The notes under the pieces were generated by a model, which was not told where the DNA came from, did not search any database, and saw only the letters and a list, made by a program, of their open reading frames with translations. A DNA stretch of 64,000 bases. Source: an uncultured Pseudomonadales bacterium. GTDB lineage: Bacteria; Pseudomonadota; Gammaproteobacteria; Pseudomonadales; Cellvibrionaceae. Shown one piece after another: positions 38,331 to 47,648 of this stretch; position 1 is the first letter of the stretch, and every line of letters starts with the position of its first letter. The position numbers were made by a program, and so were the translations under genes. Location: contig CANLBN010000001.1 of NCBI GenBank assembly GCA_947488935.1, positions 372,001-436,000 on the forward strand. Reading direction: 5' to 3'.

Positions 38331-39994
38331 TCTGCAGCCCTCCCTTTTTGTGGAAATAAACCACGAGGACGTTTTTGGATAAACAAAATAATACCCACAA
38401 GAATAATAATATTAGCGAGCACTGCACCGGTTTGGGGCTCTAAGAATTTATTGAGCACACCGAGCGAGAAACCACCCACTAACATGCCCCATAAATTACC
38501 CACACCACCAAAGACGACAACCATAAAGGAGTCAATAATATAGGCCTGCCCTAAATTAGGGCCAACATTGGTAATTTGGCTAAGAGCAACACCGGCAAGG
38601 CCTGCAATGCCTGAGCCCAAACCAAAGGTCATTGCATCAACCCACTCTGTACGAATACCCATACACTTAGCCATATCGCGGTTTTGCGATACAGCGCGTA
38701 CATTTAAGCCAAGTGATGTTTTGCGTAAAATAAGTTGCAGTAAAAAGAAAACAACGAGCGCAAAAATTAAAATATATAAACGGTTATAGGTAATAGAAAA
38801 AATAGGATTTATCTCTAGGGCACCGCTCATAAACTCAGGGCTGGCCACTTGACGATTAAGCGGAGAGAAAATACTGCGCACACACTGCTGTAAAATAAGG
38901 CTAATACCAAAGGTCGCTAGCAGTGTCTCTAGTGGCCTGCCTTTTAAGAACTGTATAACGCCACGCTCAATTAAAATACCAACACTCGCCGAGACAATAA
39001 ATGCCGCAGGGATAGCAAGCAAAATGGATAGCGCCAAATTATTGGGTAACAGTAGTTGGATTACGTAGGTCGTGTAGGCCCCGAGCATTATCATTTCGCC
39101 ATGGGCCATATTAATCACACCCATAACGCCAAAGGTGATCGCTAAGCCCGCCGCAATAAGTAATAACACTGAGCCCAGACTTAAGCCAAAAAACAATGTC
39201 TCTAGATAGCCATAAAACTTAACATTTTCTTCGATACTCTGTAATACTTTACTCGCCGTTGATACGACTAGAGCATCTTCTTTGTAATTGCCGTCGCTAT
39301 CTTTTTCTAATAATTTGGTAACTTCATTACGCACGACAGGCTCAAGATTACCCTCTAATTTTTTTAACGCTTGAACACGCAGACTCACATCACTACTTTT
39401 TAAGTCTGCAATTGCAATAGCAGTATTTATAAGATTGATTACTTTTTTGTTTTTCTCTGTTTCTTTTAGTTTATTCAACAACGTGACATTCTCTTTCGAG
39501 AGGTCATCAAACATGCTTTTAATTGCTTTTTTTCGTACAGCGATACCACCAGAAAATAGTGTTATTTGCGCTACCGATCTTCTAATAGAAGAACGTAACC
39601 TATTATTTGTTTTTACTTTTCTTAGTGTATTCTTCTTTACATTTTCAATAGAGTTTTCATCAAACACACCATCTACATTGATGGTTTTATCTTCTAATAT
39701 TTCGGCAAAGACTAGTCGTTTTGATTTCTTTTCGTAGTAAAGCTTTCCCTCTAACATTGCTTTTAATAGAGGCAGTAATTGCTCATCATCGAATTGTGTC
39801 AACTGGTCTACAACAGCGGCAACTTGTTTTAATTTAGCGCCTGCTAGCTGACTGGCAACTTCGTTAAAACTAACATCATCGGGCTGCTGAGATTGTGCAG
39901 CACTTGTAAAGAAGAGGATAGAAAAAACGAAAAATAAACTCAGTAGAAAACTAATTATTTTTTTATTATTTTCTTGATGCATTACATCAATCAT
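38327..39994 (-). CDS. urtB: urea ABC transporter permease UrtB
   Basis: A 555-residue LivH-type permease. After a signal-like helix comes a soluble helical extension of about 230 residues with HEAT-like character (DVSLRVQALKKLEGNLE), typical of UrtB, then eight membrane helices with GVMGVINMAHGEMIMLGAY and GVGNLWGMLVGG. It overlaps urtC by 4 bases. Confidence 0.94.
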   Translation of the reverse strand: MIDVMHQENNKKIISFLLSLFFVFSILFFTSAAQSQQPDDVSFNEVASQLAGAKLKQVAAVVDQLTQFDDEQLLPLLKAMLEGKLYYEKKSKRLVFAEILEDKTINVDGVFDENSIENVKKNTLRKVKTNNRLRSSIRRSVAQITLFSGGIAVRKKAIKSMFDDLSKENVTLLNKLKETEKNKKVINLINTAIAIADLKSSDVSLRVQALKKLEGNLEPVVRNEVTKLLEKDSDGNYKEDALVVSTASKVLQSIEENVKFYGYLETLFFGLSLGSVLLLIAAGLAITFGVMGVINMAHGEMIMLGAYTTYVIQLLLPNNLALSILLAIPAAFIVSASVGILIERGVIQFLKGRPLETLLATFGISLILQQCVRSIFSPLNRQVASPEFMSGALEINPIFSITYNRLYILIFALVVFFLLQLILRKTSLGLNVRAVSQNRDMAKCMGIRTEWVDAMTFGLGSGIAGLAGVALSQITNVGPNLGQAYIIDSFMVVVFGGVGNLWGMLVGGFSLGVLNKFLEPQTGAVLANIIILVGIILFIQKRPRGLFPQKGRAAE

Positions 39995-40088
39995 AGACTA
40001 ACCCAGTATGGATAATTTTTACAAAATCAGGTATCGAGAAAGTAAAAAGCAGAGGCTATACCTCTGCTTTTTACTGATGAGGCCTAGC

Positions 40089-41357
40089 TTAGAAGTTTTG
40101 GCCAGAACATTTTTTAGTTTCAGTATTGTAGTTACCGCAATTTACCGCAGGGTCTTTCCAATCTGAAATGATCTTAGCACTCTCTGTTAAGTGATCTGTC
40201 CAAGCATCGCCCGCTACTTCTTCCGTTGAAGAAACAACTTCGAACTGACCATCTGCTTGAATCTCACCAATGAGAACAGGCTTAGTAAAGTGATGATTTG
40301 GTAGTACTTCTGCAACACCCCCAGTTAAGTTAGGCACTTTAATACCGTACATTGCTGGGCGCACTTTATCGACTTCAGTAGAGCCTGCTTTTTCAACAGC
40401 TTTAGTCCATGCTTTAAAACCAATATAAGTCGCTTCCATTGGGTCATTAGTTACACGGTCATCATTTTTGATAAATGCTTTCCACTTTTCAATAAACTCA
40501 TCATTGGCGTCAGATTCAGCACTTTGGAAGTAGTTCCAAGCGGCAAGATGACCAACAAGAGGCTTAGTGTCAAAACCTGATAACTCTTCTTCGCCTACAG
40601 AGAAAGCAACAACAGGAATATCTTCTGCCGATACGCCTTGGTTACCTAGCTCTTTATAAAATGGAACGTTCGCATCACCATTAATGGTTGATACAACAGC
40701 GGTCTTTTTACCCGCACCACCAAATTTTTTGATAGAAGAAACAATACCCTGCCAATCTGAATGACCAAATGGTGTGTAGTTGATCATGATATCTTCGCTC
40801 GCAACACCTTTTGATTTTAGGTAAGCTTCTAAGATTTTGTTCGTGGTACGAGGGTAAACATAGTCAGTACCAGCAAGTACCCAACGCTTAACTTCAAGCT
40901 CATCTGCTAGGTAGTCTACCGCTGGAATAGCTTGTTGGTTGGGCGCAGCACCGGTGTAGAAGATGTTTTTAGAAGACTCTTCGCCTTCGTATTGCACTGG
41001 GTAGAACATCAAGCCGTTAAGCTCTTCGATAACAGGTAGTACAGATTTACGTGATACTGATGTCCAAGCACCAAAAATAACGTCTACCTTTTCTTTAACG
41101 AGTAATTCACGGGCTTTTTCAGCAAATAATGGCCAATTAGAAGCAGGGTCGACAACAACAGGCTCTAATTTTTTACCCAATAAACCACCCTTTGCATTTT
41201 GATCTTCGATCATCATTAATACGGTGTCTTTTAGTGTTGTTTCACTGATTGCCATGGTGCCAGAAAGCGAGTGAAGCACACCAACCTTAATAGTGTCTGC
41301 TGCCATCGTGACAGAAGCCATGAGAGAAAGCGCACATGCGGCTACGAGTTTTTTCAT
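40089..41357 (-). CDS. urtA: urea ABC transporter binding protein UrtA
   Basis: A 422-residue periplasmic binding protein. Start at 41357 (MKKLVAACALS) gives a clean signal peptide with cleavage near TMA-ADT; an upstream Met is less likely. The mature part has the UrtA features VGVLHSLSGTMAISE and SVSRKSVLPVIEELNGLMFYPVQYEGEESS, in part. It opens the urea operon. The 5' region has only a weak sigma-54-like element (partial match ending in TTGCT at about 41390). Confidence 0.95.
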   Translation of the reverse strand: MKKLVAACALSLMASVTMAADTIKVGVLHSLSGTMAISETTLKDTVLMMIEDQNAKGGLLGKKLEPVVVDPASNWPLFAEKARELLVKEKVDVIFGAWTSVSRKSVLPVIEELNGLMFYPVQYEGEESSKNIFYTGAAPNQQAIPAVDYLADELEVKRWVLAGTDYVYPRTTNKILEAYLKSKGVASEDIMINYTPFGHSDWQGIVSSIKKFGGAGKKTAVVSTINGDANVPFYKELGNQGVSAEDIPVVAFSVGEEELSGFDTKPLVGHLAAWNYFQSAESDANDEFIEKWKAFIKNDDRVTNDPMEATYIGFKAWTKAVEKAGSTEVDKVRPAMYGIKVPNLTGGVAEVLPNHHFTKPVLIGEIQADGQFEVVSSTEEVAGDAWTDHLTESAKIISDWKDPAVNCGNYNTETKKCSGQNF

Positions 41358-41612
41358 TATTAGTATCCCATTGATTATATGAATAAGAAGCAACTACTTG
41401 GCACAGCGGCCTTATAAGTAGAGCACGATTTTATTATCAATGAGATGGCGTATTTACGGTATGGGCCTAAAGCTCTAGGGAGGTACGTTATTTGACGTAT
41501 AGGTGAGTAAAAGCCACTGCCAGAGTTGCTAACAAAGCTAATAAAGCGCCAGCGACTGCTGAGCTAATGACTACATAGTAGATGATGCGACCTTAAAACA
41601 ACAACCTAAAAC

Positions 41613-41642
41613 AAAAAAGCCCAAACTTATAAGCTTGGGCTT
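41613..41642 (-). terminator. rho-independent terminator
   Basis: On the minus strand AAGCCCAA...TTGGGCTT followed by TTTT lies 34 bases after the stop of the 41676-42068 gene. The rest of the 41358-41675 gap upstream of urtA shows nothing else I recognise. Confidence 0.85.
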
Positions 41643-41675
41643 CCATTAAATAGTTGCGTCCTCTTTAATAGGTTA

Positions 41676-42068
41676 TCAGTTCACGGCTCGCTGCATTTCT
41701 TCGCGAAAAAGCATAACGCCAAATGAGATATTGCTAGATTTGCGCTCCCATGTCGCATATTGCGTCTCTTCTGAGTTTTGGAGCATACAGCCAGCTCTAT
41801 TATTAAACAGCTCAATCCAGTTTTTATCAGTGTCGTAATATTCCAGCAATTTTTTTCTATTTCCAGACTTGGACCAAGGAAAGAAACCGCTGCAATCGTA
41901 AGTCACTTCCTGTAGTTTTCCACCAAATGCAGTTATAAATAATTTTTTCTTTTTTGACTTAAATTCATAGGTATAAGCCCCTTTAACAATCTCATGCTTA
42001 TGCACTTTTATTAGTTGCCCTTCAACATTTTTTGGTTCTATTTCACTATCTAGGGTAAATATTTGCAT
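41676..42068 (-). CDS. protein of unknown function
   Basis: A 130-residue cytoplasmic protein without signal or membrane segment. It is beta-rich early (YTYEFKSKKKKLFITAFGG) with two Cys (CSGFFPW, CMLQN). I recognise no family. It has its own terminator and lies between urtA and the flavoprotein gene, so it is probably monocistronic. Confidence 0.55.
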   Translation of the reverse strand: MQIFTLDSEIEPKNVEGQLIKVHKHEIVKGAYTYEFKSKKKKLFITAFGGKLQEVTYDCSGFFPWSKSGNRKKLLEYYDTDKNWIELFNNRAGCMLQNSEETQYATWERKSSNISFGVMLFREEMQRAVN

Positions 42069-42221
42069 CTATTCTTCTGCTTTTCCAAACTTTTCAGCTA
42101 GTTATATAGCATAAAAAATAATGGTCAAATAACTCTGTCACAAACAACACAAATAATAGTCTCAGGCCTTGCCTTCCTTGGCATCCCTCAACTCCCTTGA
42201 AGTTAAATATTTTTAGTATGA

Positions 42222-43568
42222 CTAAAATAAATTCTTCACATCCGATGAAAAGGTTGGAAACGCAAAGGGGCTTTCCTTCAGCTGACTGGCAGTAATGTTA
42301 AATTTCATCGCAAGCGCAAAAATATGAATGAGCTCTTCGCCGCTATGGCCAACAATATGCGCACCCACAATTTTATCCGTTGCTTTATCGATAAGTATTT
42401 TTGACCATGCAACGGTTTCTGCATAGCTTTTACCCGAAAACCACGTTGTCATATCCGACTGTGTCACTTCTACATCAAACCCTTGGTTTTTGGCCTCAGC
42501 CTCGCTAAGCCCAACACTAGCAAGCGCCGGCACTGTGTAAACAGCATTGGGTACGACGCTGTAATCTGGTATTTGCTTAGGGCCGTTAACAATATTGTTA
42601 CCCACAATACGTCCTTCGTAGGTTGCTAGCGGCGATAACTGCGCCGATGTAACCAGTGCATCGCCTGCGACCCAAATATGAGGGTTACTAACAGATTGCA
42701 AATATTCGTTAGTGTCGATGCGTATACCGTCGTGTTTAACATCGGCCGCAGCTAGATTTAAGCTGGCAACATTGGCAATGCGCCCAGTACCATTAATCAC
42801 TCTATCTGCGCTAATCTCATGGTCTTTACCTTCATGTTGGTAGCGCACGATACATTGATCGCCATCTTTAACCACTGCATTAACAGTAACGCCTGTTTTA
42901 AGATTAATACCAATACGTTCACTCTCGCCTGCAATCGCTGCGACTGCATCGGCATCTATGCGCGGTAATAACTGTGGCATAGCCTCTAGAATAGTGACGG
43001 TAGTGCCTGCCCTTGCATAGACATGGCTAAATTCCATAGCGATAACACCTCCCCCAATAAAAACGACCTCCTTGGGTTGCTCGGTCTCTAGCAAGACCTC
43101 GTTTGAGGTAATCATTAACTCCGACCCCGGTATAGATAAAGGACGTGTTATAGAGCCGGTTGCGATGACTATATTATCGCCAGTAATCTCAGTACCGTTA
43201 ATCTCGATACTGTTTTTACCGGTAAATTTAGCGCTACCTTTAAATACTGTACCGCGTTTTTCGGCAACCCCTTGCATAGCACCCGGAATAAAACCAATCA
43301 TATCTTGAGAGCGCTGGATTAATTTACCCCAATCGAGCCTCGGCTCACCCACGGTAATACCATGCTCCGATGCCACCTCGATCTCGTGCAGAGCATGCCC
43401 TGCTGCCACTAGTACTTTTTTAGGCGTGCAGCCACGGTTTGGGCAAGTTCCGCCAAAATCCCACTCCTCGATAAACGCAATGGATTTATTCGCCTCAGAT
43501 GCAACTGCTGAGACCCCAAAACCTGCATTGCCTCCTCCGATAATGATTACATCAAAATGATTAGTCAC
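42222..43568 (-). CDS. FAD-dependent disulfide reductase-like protein
   Basis: A 448-residue class-I pyridine-nucleotide disulfide oxidoreductase. FAD site GGGNAGFG near residue 11, redox-active pair C42/C47 in GGTCPNRGCTPK, NAD(P) site GGGVIAMEF near 171 and the second FAD motif VAGDAL near 300. The C-terminal catalytic His-Glu motif (HPT...E) reads FPTFSSD, so the usual acid-base His is absent. It resembles mercuric or glutathione reductase relatives, but its substrate is unclear. Upstream lies the sulfite-reductase operon. Confidence 0.82.
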   Translation of the reverse strand: MTNHFDVIIIGGGNAGFGVSAVASEANKSIAFIEEWDFGGTCPNRGCTPKKVLVAAGHALHEIEVASEHGITVGEPRLDWGKLIQRSQDMIGFIPGAMQGVAEKRGTVFKGSAKFTGKNSIEINGTEITGDNIVIATGSITRPLSIPGSELMITSNEVLLETEQPKEVVFIGGGVIAMEFSHVYARAGTTVTILEAMPQLLPRIDADAVAAIAGESERIGINLKTGVTVNAVVKDGDQCIVRYQHEGKDHEISADRVINGTGRIANVASLNLAAADVKHDGIRIDTNEYLQSVSNPHIWVAGDALVTSAQLSPLATYEGRIVGNNIVNGPKQIPDYSVVPNAVYTVPALASVGLSEAEAKNQGFDVEVTQSDMTTWFSGKSYAETVAWSKILIDKATDKIVGAHIVGHSGEELIHIFALAMKFNITASQLKESPFAFPTFSSDVKNLF

Positions 43569-43615
43569 AGTATTCTCCCGTATTTTAAAAAATGTAGCTG
43601 AAAATTAAATAAGCA

Positions 43616-44095
43616 CTAACCCGACTGATAACTATGGCTAAATGCGGCTAATGCTTCCTGTATAACTGTAATGTCTGCCTGAGCATCAAATTCAAAGGCA
43701 TCAAAGCCACAGCGCTGTAGATAATTTAATTGATCTAACAGAAAATCTCCTGTTGCCCGCAACTCTCCTTTAAAGCCATATTGGCGTAGTTGCGTTGCCA
43801 AGCTAAAGCCTCGACCATCGGTAAAGGATGCAAACTCAACTTCAATAAGGCTAAAAACCTCTAAATGATCGAGTATATCGATATCATCAATATAGTATTC
43901 CCCTAGCAAGTGGATACCTAAGACTAAATCGTTACTTGAGTAATAGTCTTTAGATGCTAACCATTGATCAATAGTCACTAACTGATAGCGACTATTTTTT
44001 ACCGCCTTAGTATTTGCCCATGGGTCATCGCATACCGTCGAATGTTTAACCAAAAATTTAGTCGATGAACCGACGGTACTATTAATATCACTCAT
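43616..44095 (-). CDS. DUF934 protein, sulfite/nitrite reductase partner
   Basis: A 159-residue DUF934 protein with the hallmark FTDGRGFSLATQLRQYGFKGELRATGD (in part) and LNYLQRCGFDAFEF. DUF934 genes almost always follow siroheme sulfite reductase genes; here it starts 19 bases after that gene. The exact role is not known, perhaps electron transfer or cofactor insertion. Confidence 0.88.
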   Translation of the reverse strand: MSDINSTVGSSTKFLVKHSTVCDDPWANTKAVKNSRYQLVTIDQWLASKDYYSSNDLVLGIHLLGEYYIDDIDILDHLEVFSLIEVEFASFTDGRGFSLATQLRQYGFKGELRATGDFLLDQLNYLQRCGFDAFEFDAQADITVIQEALAAFSHSYQSG

Positions 44096-44114
44096 TGCTC
44101 ACTCCAAAAACTGA

Positions 44115-45833
44115 TTAATGTAGCTTCGCCGCTTTTCTATTATTGTTAGAAGATGCCTTTTGGGGATAAAGTGCAGCTTTAAAAACGTCTAAACCAAGGC
44201 GGTTAACCACATGAATAAAGGATTCATTCTCAAGGCGCCTATCCACGTATACTTGTAAAATCGTATCGAGCGCATCGGGAATATCCGAAGCAGAAAAAGA
44301 AGGCCCCACTACTTTACCGACTGATGCGGTTGCAATATCACCTGCTGAGCCACCGAGCATTATTTGGTAAAACTCTTCGCCCTTTTTATCGACACCTAAA
44401 ATGCCAATGTGGCTAATACTATGATGGGCGCAACCATTCATGCAGCCCGAAATTTTTAACGCTAAGTCACCTAGGTCATACACATAATCCATATCGTCAA
44501 AGCGACGCTGAATAGCCTCGGCTACCGGAATCGATTTAGCATTTGCTAAGGCACAAAAATCGCCGCCGGGGCAGCAAGTAATATCGGTTAATGTGCCAAC
44601 ATTGGCGCTAGTAAAACCATATTGCTTAGCAGATAACCAAAGCTCTAATAGGTCGTTAACAGCAACATCCGCTAAAACTATATTTTGTTGTTGGGTTGTA
44701 CGAACTTCACCAAAGGAATAACGGTCGGCTAAATCAGCTATTACATCTAACTGTCGGTCGGTAACATCTCCGGCAGGTACACCGGTTGGCTTTAGCGAAA
44801 GTGTCACCGTACGGTACCCCGGAATCTTGTGCTCACCCGTATTACGCATCAGCCAATTTTTAAATGCGCGCTGGCTATGCTCTAATAAATTATTGCTTAA
44901 ATTTTTTAATGTGAGTTCAGCATCTTCAAGTTCAAATTTTTTGTAGCTAGGAGACGAAAAAAACTGTTGCATTAGCTCAACGGTTTTCTGATCAAGTACG
45001 GGGTAATGCGCTTTAACACGGAGCCATTGCTCCTCAACTTTTTGAGTAAAAGTATCTATCCCTAAAGCACGCACTAAAATTTTAATGCGGGCTTTATACT
45101 TGTTGTCACGGCGACCTAACTGATTATAGGTTCTTAAAATTGCAGAGAGATAAGACAGAAGGTCTTCTTCTGGTAAAAATTCTCGCAGTAACGATGCCTT
45201 TATGGGCGTGCGGCCTAAGCCACCACCGACAAAGACACGAAAACCTCGCCCCTTGTCTGATAATACGAGTTGCAAGCCTATATCATGAAACTGTATCGAT
45301 GCTCTATCTTGTGTAGAGCCACTAATAGCAATTTTGAATTTACGCGGTAAAAATGCAAACTCTGGATGTAGCGTCGACCACTCTCTGACTAACTCGGCGT
45401 AAGGTCTAGGGTCGATGGCTTCATCACCAGCAACACCTGCTAACGCATCCGAAGTCACATTGCGAATACAGTTTCCACTGGTCTGTATAGTATGCATTTC
45501 AACCTCGGACAACTCCTTTAGTAATTCAGGAATCGTCTCTAGCTTTGGCCAATTAAACTGAATATTTTGGCGAGTCGTTATATGACAATAACCCTTGTCG
45601 TAGTCGCGACTAATAGATGCCAACTTACGTAACTGCGAGCTTGATAACATTCCATAAGGCACAGCCACACGTAACATAGGCGCATGTCGTTGAATATATA
45701 AACCGTTTTGTAAGCGTAAAGGTAAAAAAGCGTCATCGGCTAAATCGCCCTTTAAAAAGCGCTGAGTTTGGTCTCGAAACTGCGCTATACGTTCGTGTAA
45801 TAACTGTTTGTCGATATCATTATATATATACAT
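44115..45833 (-). CDS. cysI: siroheme sulfite/nitrite reductase
   Basis: A 572-residue siroheme and [4Fe-4S] reductase. The two ferredoxin-like repeats and the cluster Cys are visible: TDITCCPGGDFCALA near residue 420 and SGCMNGCAHHSISH near 455. It carries out six-electron reduction of sulfite to sulfide (CysI) or nitrite to ammonia. The partner DUF934 downstream favours sulfite assimilation, but nitrite is possible given the cluster near nitrogen genes. Confidence 0.85.
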   Translation of the reverse strand: MYIYNDIDKQLLHERIAQFRDQTQRFLKGDLADDAFLPLRLQNGLYIQRHAPMLRVAVPYGMLSSSQLRKLASISRDYDKGYCHITTRQNIQFNWPKLETIPELLKELSEVEMHTIQTSGNCIRNVTSDALAGVAGDEAIDPRPYAELVREWSTLHPEFAFLPRKFKIAISGSTQDRASIQFHDIGLQLVLSDKGRGFRVFVGGGLGRTPIKASLLREFLPEEDLLSYLSAILRTYNQLGRRDNKYKARIKILVRALGIDTFTQKVEEQWLRVKAHYPVLDQKTVELMQQFFSSPSYKKFELEDAELTLKNLSNNLLEHSQRAFKNWLMRNTGEHKIPGYRTVTLSLKPTGVPAGDVTDRQLDVIADLADRYSFGEVRTTQQQNIVLADVAVNDLLELWLSAKQYGFTSANVGTLTDITCCPGGDFCALANAKSIPVAEAIQRRFDDMDYVYDLGDLALKISGCMNGCAHHSISHIGILGVDKKGEEFYQIMLGGSAGDIATASVGKVVGPSFSASDIPDALDTILQVYVDRRLENESFIHVVNRLGLDVFKAALYPQKASSNNNRKAAKLH

Positions 45834-45858
45834 GAAATGCCTCTTTAGCTAATCAGCT

Positions 45859-47385
45859 TTATTGATTTCTATTTTTTAATAATGAAGATGGAGAAATAAA
45901 ACTCGATGTTTTATCTACAGCAATACTGCTATCCGAGAGAGAGGCTATTCGAAAAGTAATTGTTTGCTTTGCCTGCCGGACCTCGGCTTTATTAATAGCA
46001 ACTCGTAGAGGTAGGCTAAATATTTCGCCCTCTTCTAAAAATATTTCTCGGCGTCCTTTAAGGTAGTAAGGGGGGAGGACCGATACCTGATAATTTTGTG
46101 CTTTACGACTCATGTTACCCAGGCGTAAAAGGTAGACGTTTTCGATATTTTCTCCACGTTCGCGATATAAATTCACACCTCTATCGCGAGCAATCCCGGC
46201 TTCTAATGGTGTACGACTGATAAGCTGAGTAACGAACAAGCCAGTAATGATGAGCAGCACTAGGCTATAACCGATAAACCGCGGGCTTGGTAATCGTATT
46301 TTATTATCGGAGCTTTTTTTGTTTTCTAGCTCCGTCTCTGATGCAAAACGAATAAGCCCTCGCGGATAATTGATTTTATCCATAATGCTATCGCAAGCAT
46401 CTACGCAAAGCCCACAGTTGATGCAGTCGGCTTGCAAACCGCCCCTAATATCAATGTCGACAGGACACACTTGTACACACCAGCTACAATCAATACAGTC
46501 ACCTAAGCCTGCAGCATTATGATCGAGTGCAGCGCTACGCGGTAATCGTTTTATAGATACCGAATTGTTATTCTGCGGTATGTTTTTATTGAGGCTTATA
46601 CCGCTCACCGCATCGACAAATGAATCGCCACGGTTGGCATCATAGCTAACCACTTTAGTACCTTTATCGTACATGACCGATTGAAAACGCGCGTAAGGGC
46701 ACATATGTTTACAAACTTGTTCGCGCATCCACCCCGCATTAATGTAAGTAGCCAGTGTAAAAAAACCGGTCCAAAAAACTGCATCGGAGGTTACTTCAAT
46801 TAAAAAAATGTCACTAATAAGCTCACGAATATCATAAAAATAACCAACAAAAGTTGCGCTAGTAAAAAAAGCAAGTAGCCACCATAAAATGTGTTTACTC
46901 GTTTTCCTGAGGGCTTTGTTCGCATCCCAAGCTTTAGCATCGAGCTTCATCCTACTTTGACGATCGCCTTCACATTTATCTTCTATCCAAATAAACATTT
47001 GTGTCCAGATAGTTTGAGGGCAACTAAAACCGCACCAAACCCTACCAACCCATACAGTAACGGCAAATAATAAAAATGCAGAAATGATCAGTAGCCATGC
47101 GAGTAATAACCCATCCTGTGGCCAAAATGTCAGCCAAAATATATGAAACTTTCGTGCAGCAATGTCTAAAAAAATAGCTGGACGTTGATCAATGCTTATC
47201 CATGGCAGTACAAAAAATGCCAATAATAAAGGTGCACTGACTCGTCGGCGTAAACGCTGATAAAACCCATGAATACGTCGGGTATAAACTTTTGATGAGC
47301 TATTTTTAGGCTGGAATACTTTTGGTATTTTCTTGTCGGGTAGCTGCTTTAGCGGAATTTTATTGATGGGTGATAAATTCGACAT
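45859..47385 (-). CDS. CcoG/RdxA-like polyferredoxin
   Basis: A 508-residue membrane protein with an N-terminal block of five helices and two [4Fe-4S] motif sets (CIDCSWCVQVCP and CINCGLCVDACDS), plus a WCGFSCPQTIW site and a C-terminal Ig-like domain. CcoG reduces copper during cbb3 oxidase assembly, but here it lies 25 bases upstream of sulfite reductase and could supply it with electrons. No cco genes are nearby. Confidence 0.85.
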   Translation of the reverse strand: MSNLSPINKIPLKQLPDKKIPKVFQPKNSSSKVYTRRIHGFYQRLRRRVSAPLLLAFFVLPWISIDQRPAIFLDIAARKFHIFWLTFWPQDGLLLAWLLIISAFLLFAVTVWVGRVWCGFSCPQTIWTQMFIWIEDKCEGDRQSRMKLDAKAWDANKALRKTSKHILWWLLAFFTSATFVGYFYDIRELISDIFLIEVTSDAVFWTGFFTLATYINAGWMREQVCKHMCPYARFQSVMYDKGTKVVSYDANRGDSFVDAVSGISLNKNIPQNNNSVSIKRLPRSAALDHNAAGLGDCIDCSWCVQVCPVDIDIRGGLQADCINCGLCVDACDSIMDKINYPRGLIRFASETELENKKSSDNKIRLPSPRFIGYSLVLLIITGLFVTQLISRTPLEAGIARDRGVNLYRERGENIENVYLLRLGNMSRKAQNYQVSVLPPYYLKGRREIFLEEGEIFSLPLRVAINKAEVRQAKQTITFRIASLSDSSIAVDKTSSFISPSSLLKNRNQ

Positions 47386-47479
47386 ACTATTTCCTCATAC
47401 CCAGCTATTTGCTTGCTTTATTATTTACAAACAATCGCGGGTTATTAGCGTATGAGAAGATTAAGGTTTTACCCAAAAA

Positions 47480-47566
47480 GGGTACAGAGACAATAAAAAT
47501 TATATAAATATGCACAGATTGACTTATAATCGCTCTGTACGGGGTACTTATTGCTTATCTGTACCC
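47480..47566. promoter_or_regulatory. repeated CTGTACCC operator-like sites
   Basis: In the gap between CcoG-like (-) and MocR (+), CTGTACCC occurs three times or nearly so: inverted at 47480-47487, as CTGTACgGGGTAC at 47535-47547, and direct at 47559-47566. The 24-bp spacing of the last two is suitable for one face of the helix. MocR/PdxR-type regulators bind such direct and inverted repeats, so this is likely the operator of the neighbouring regulator. Confidence 0.45.
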
Positions 47567-47648
47567 TTTATTTTAAATTATATAAGTTTGTGCCCTTGGG
47601 TTTTTACATATCATTATCTAGCCACAGGCTGGCTAGCAGAGGTGTGCT

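Noticed and set aside
41357-41400. Sigma-54 promoter for urtA
   Set aside because: TTGCT is present but the -24 element (TGTGCC) departs from TGGCA, so support is too weak to list as a feature.
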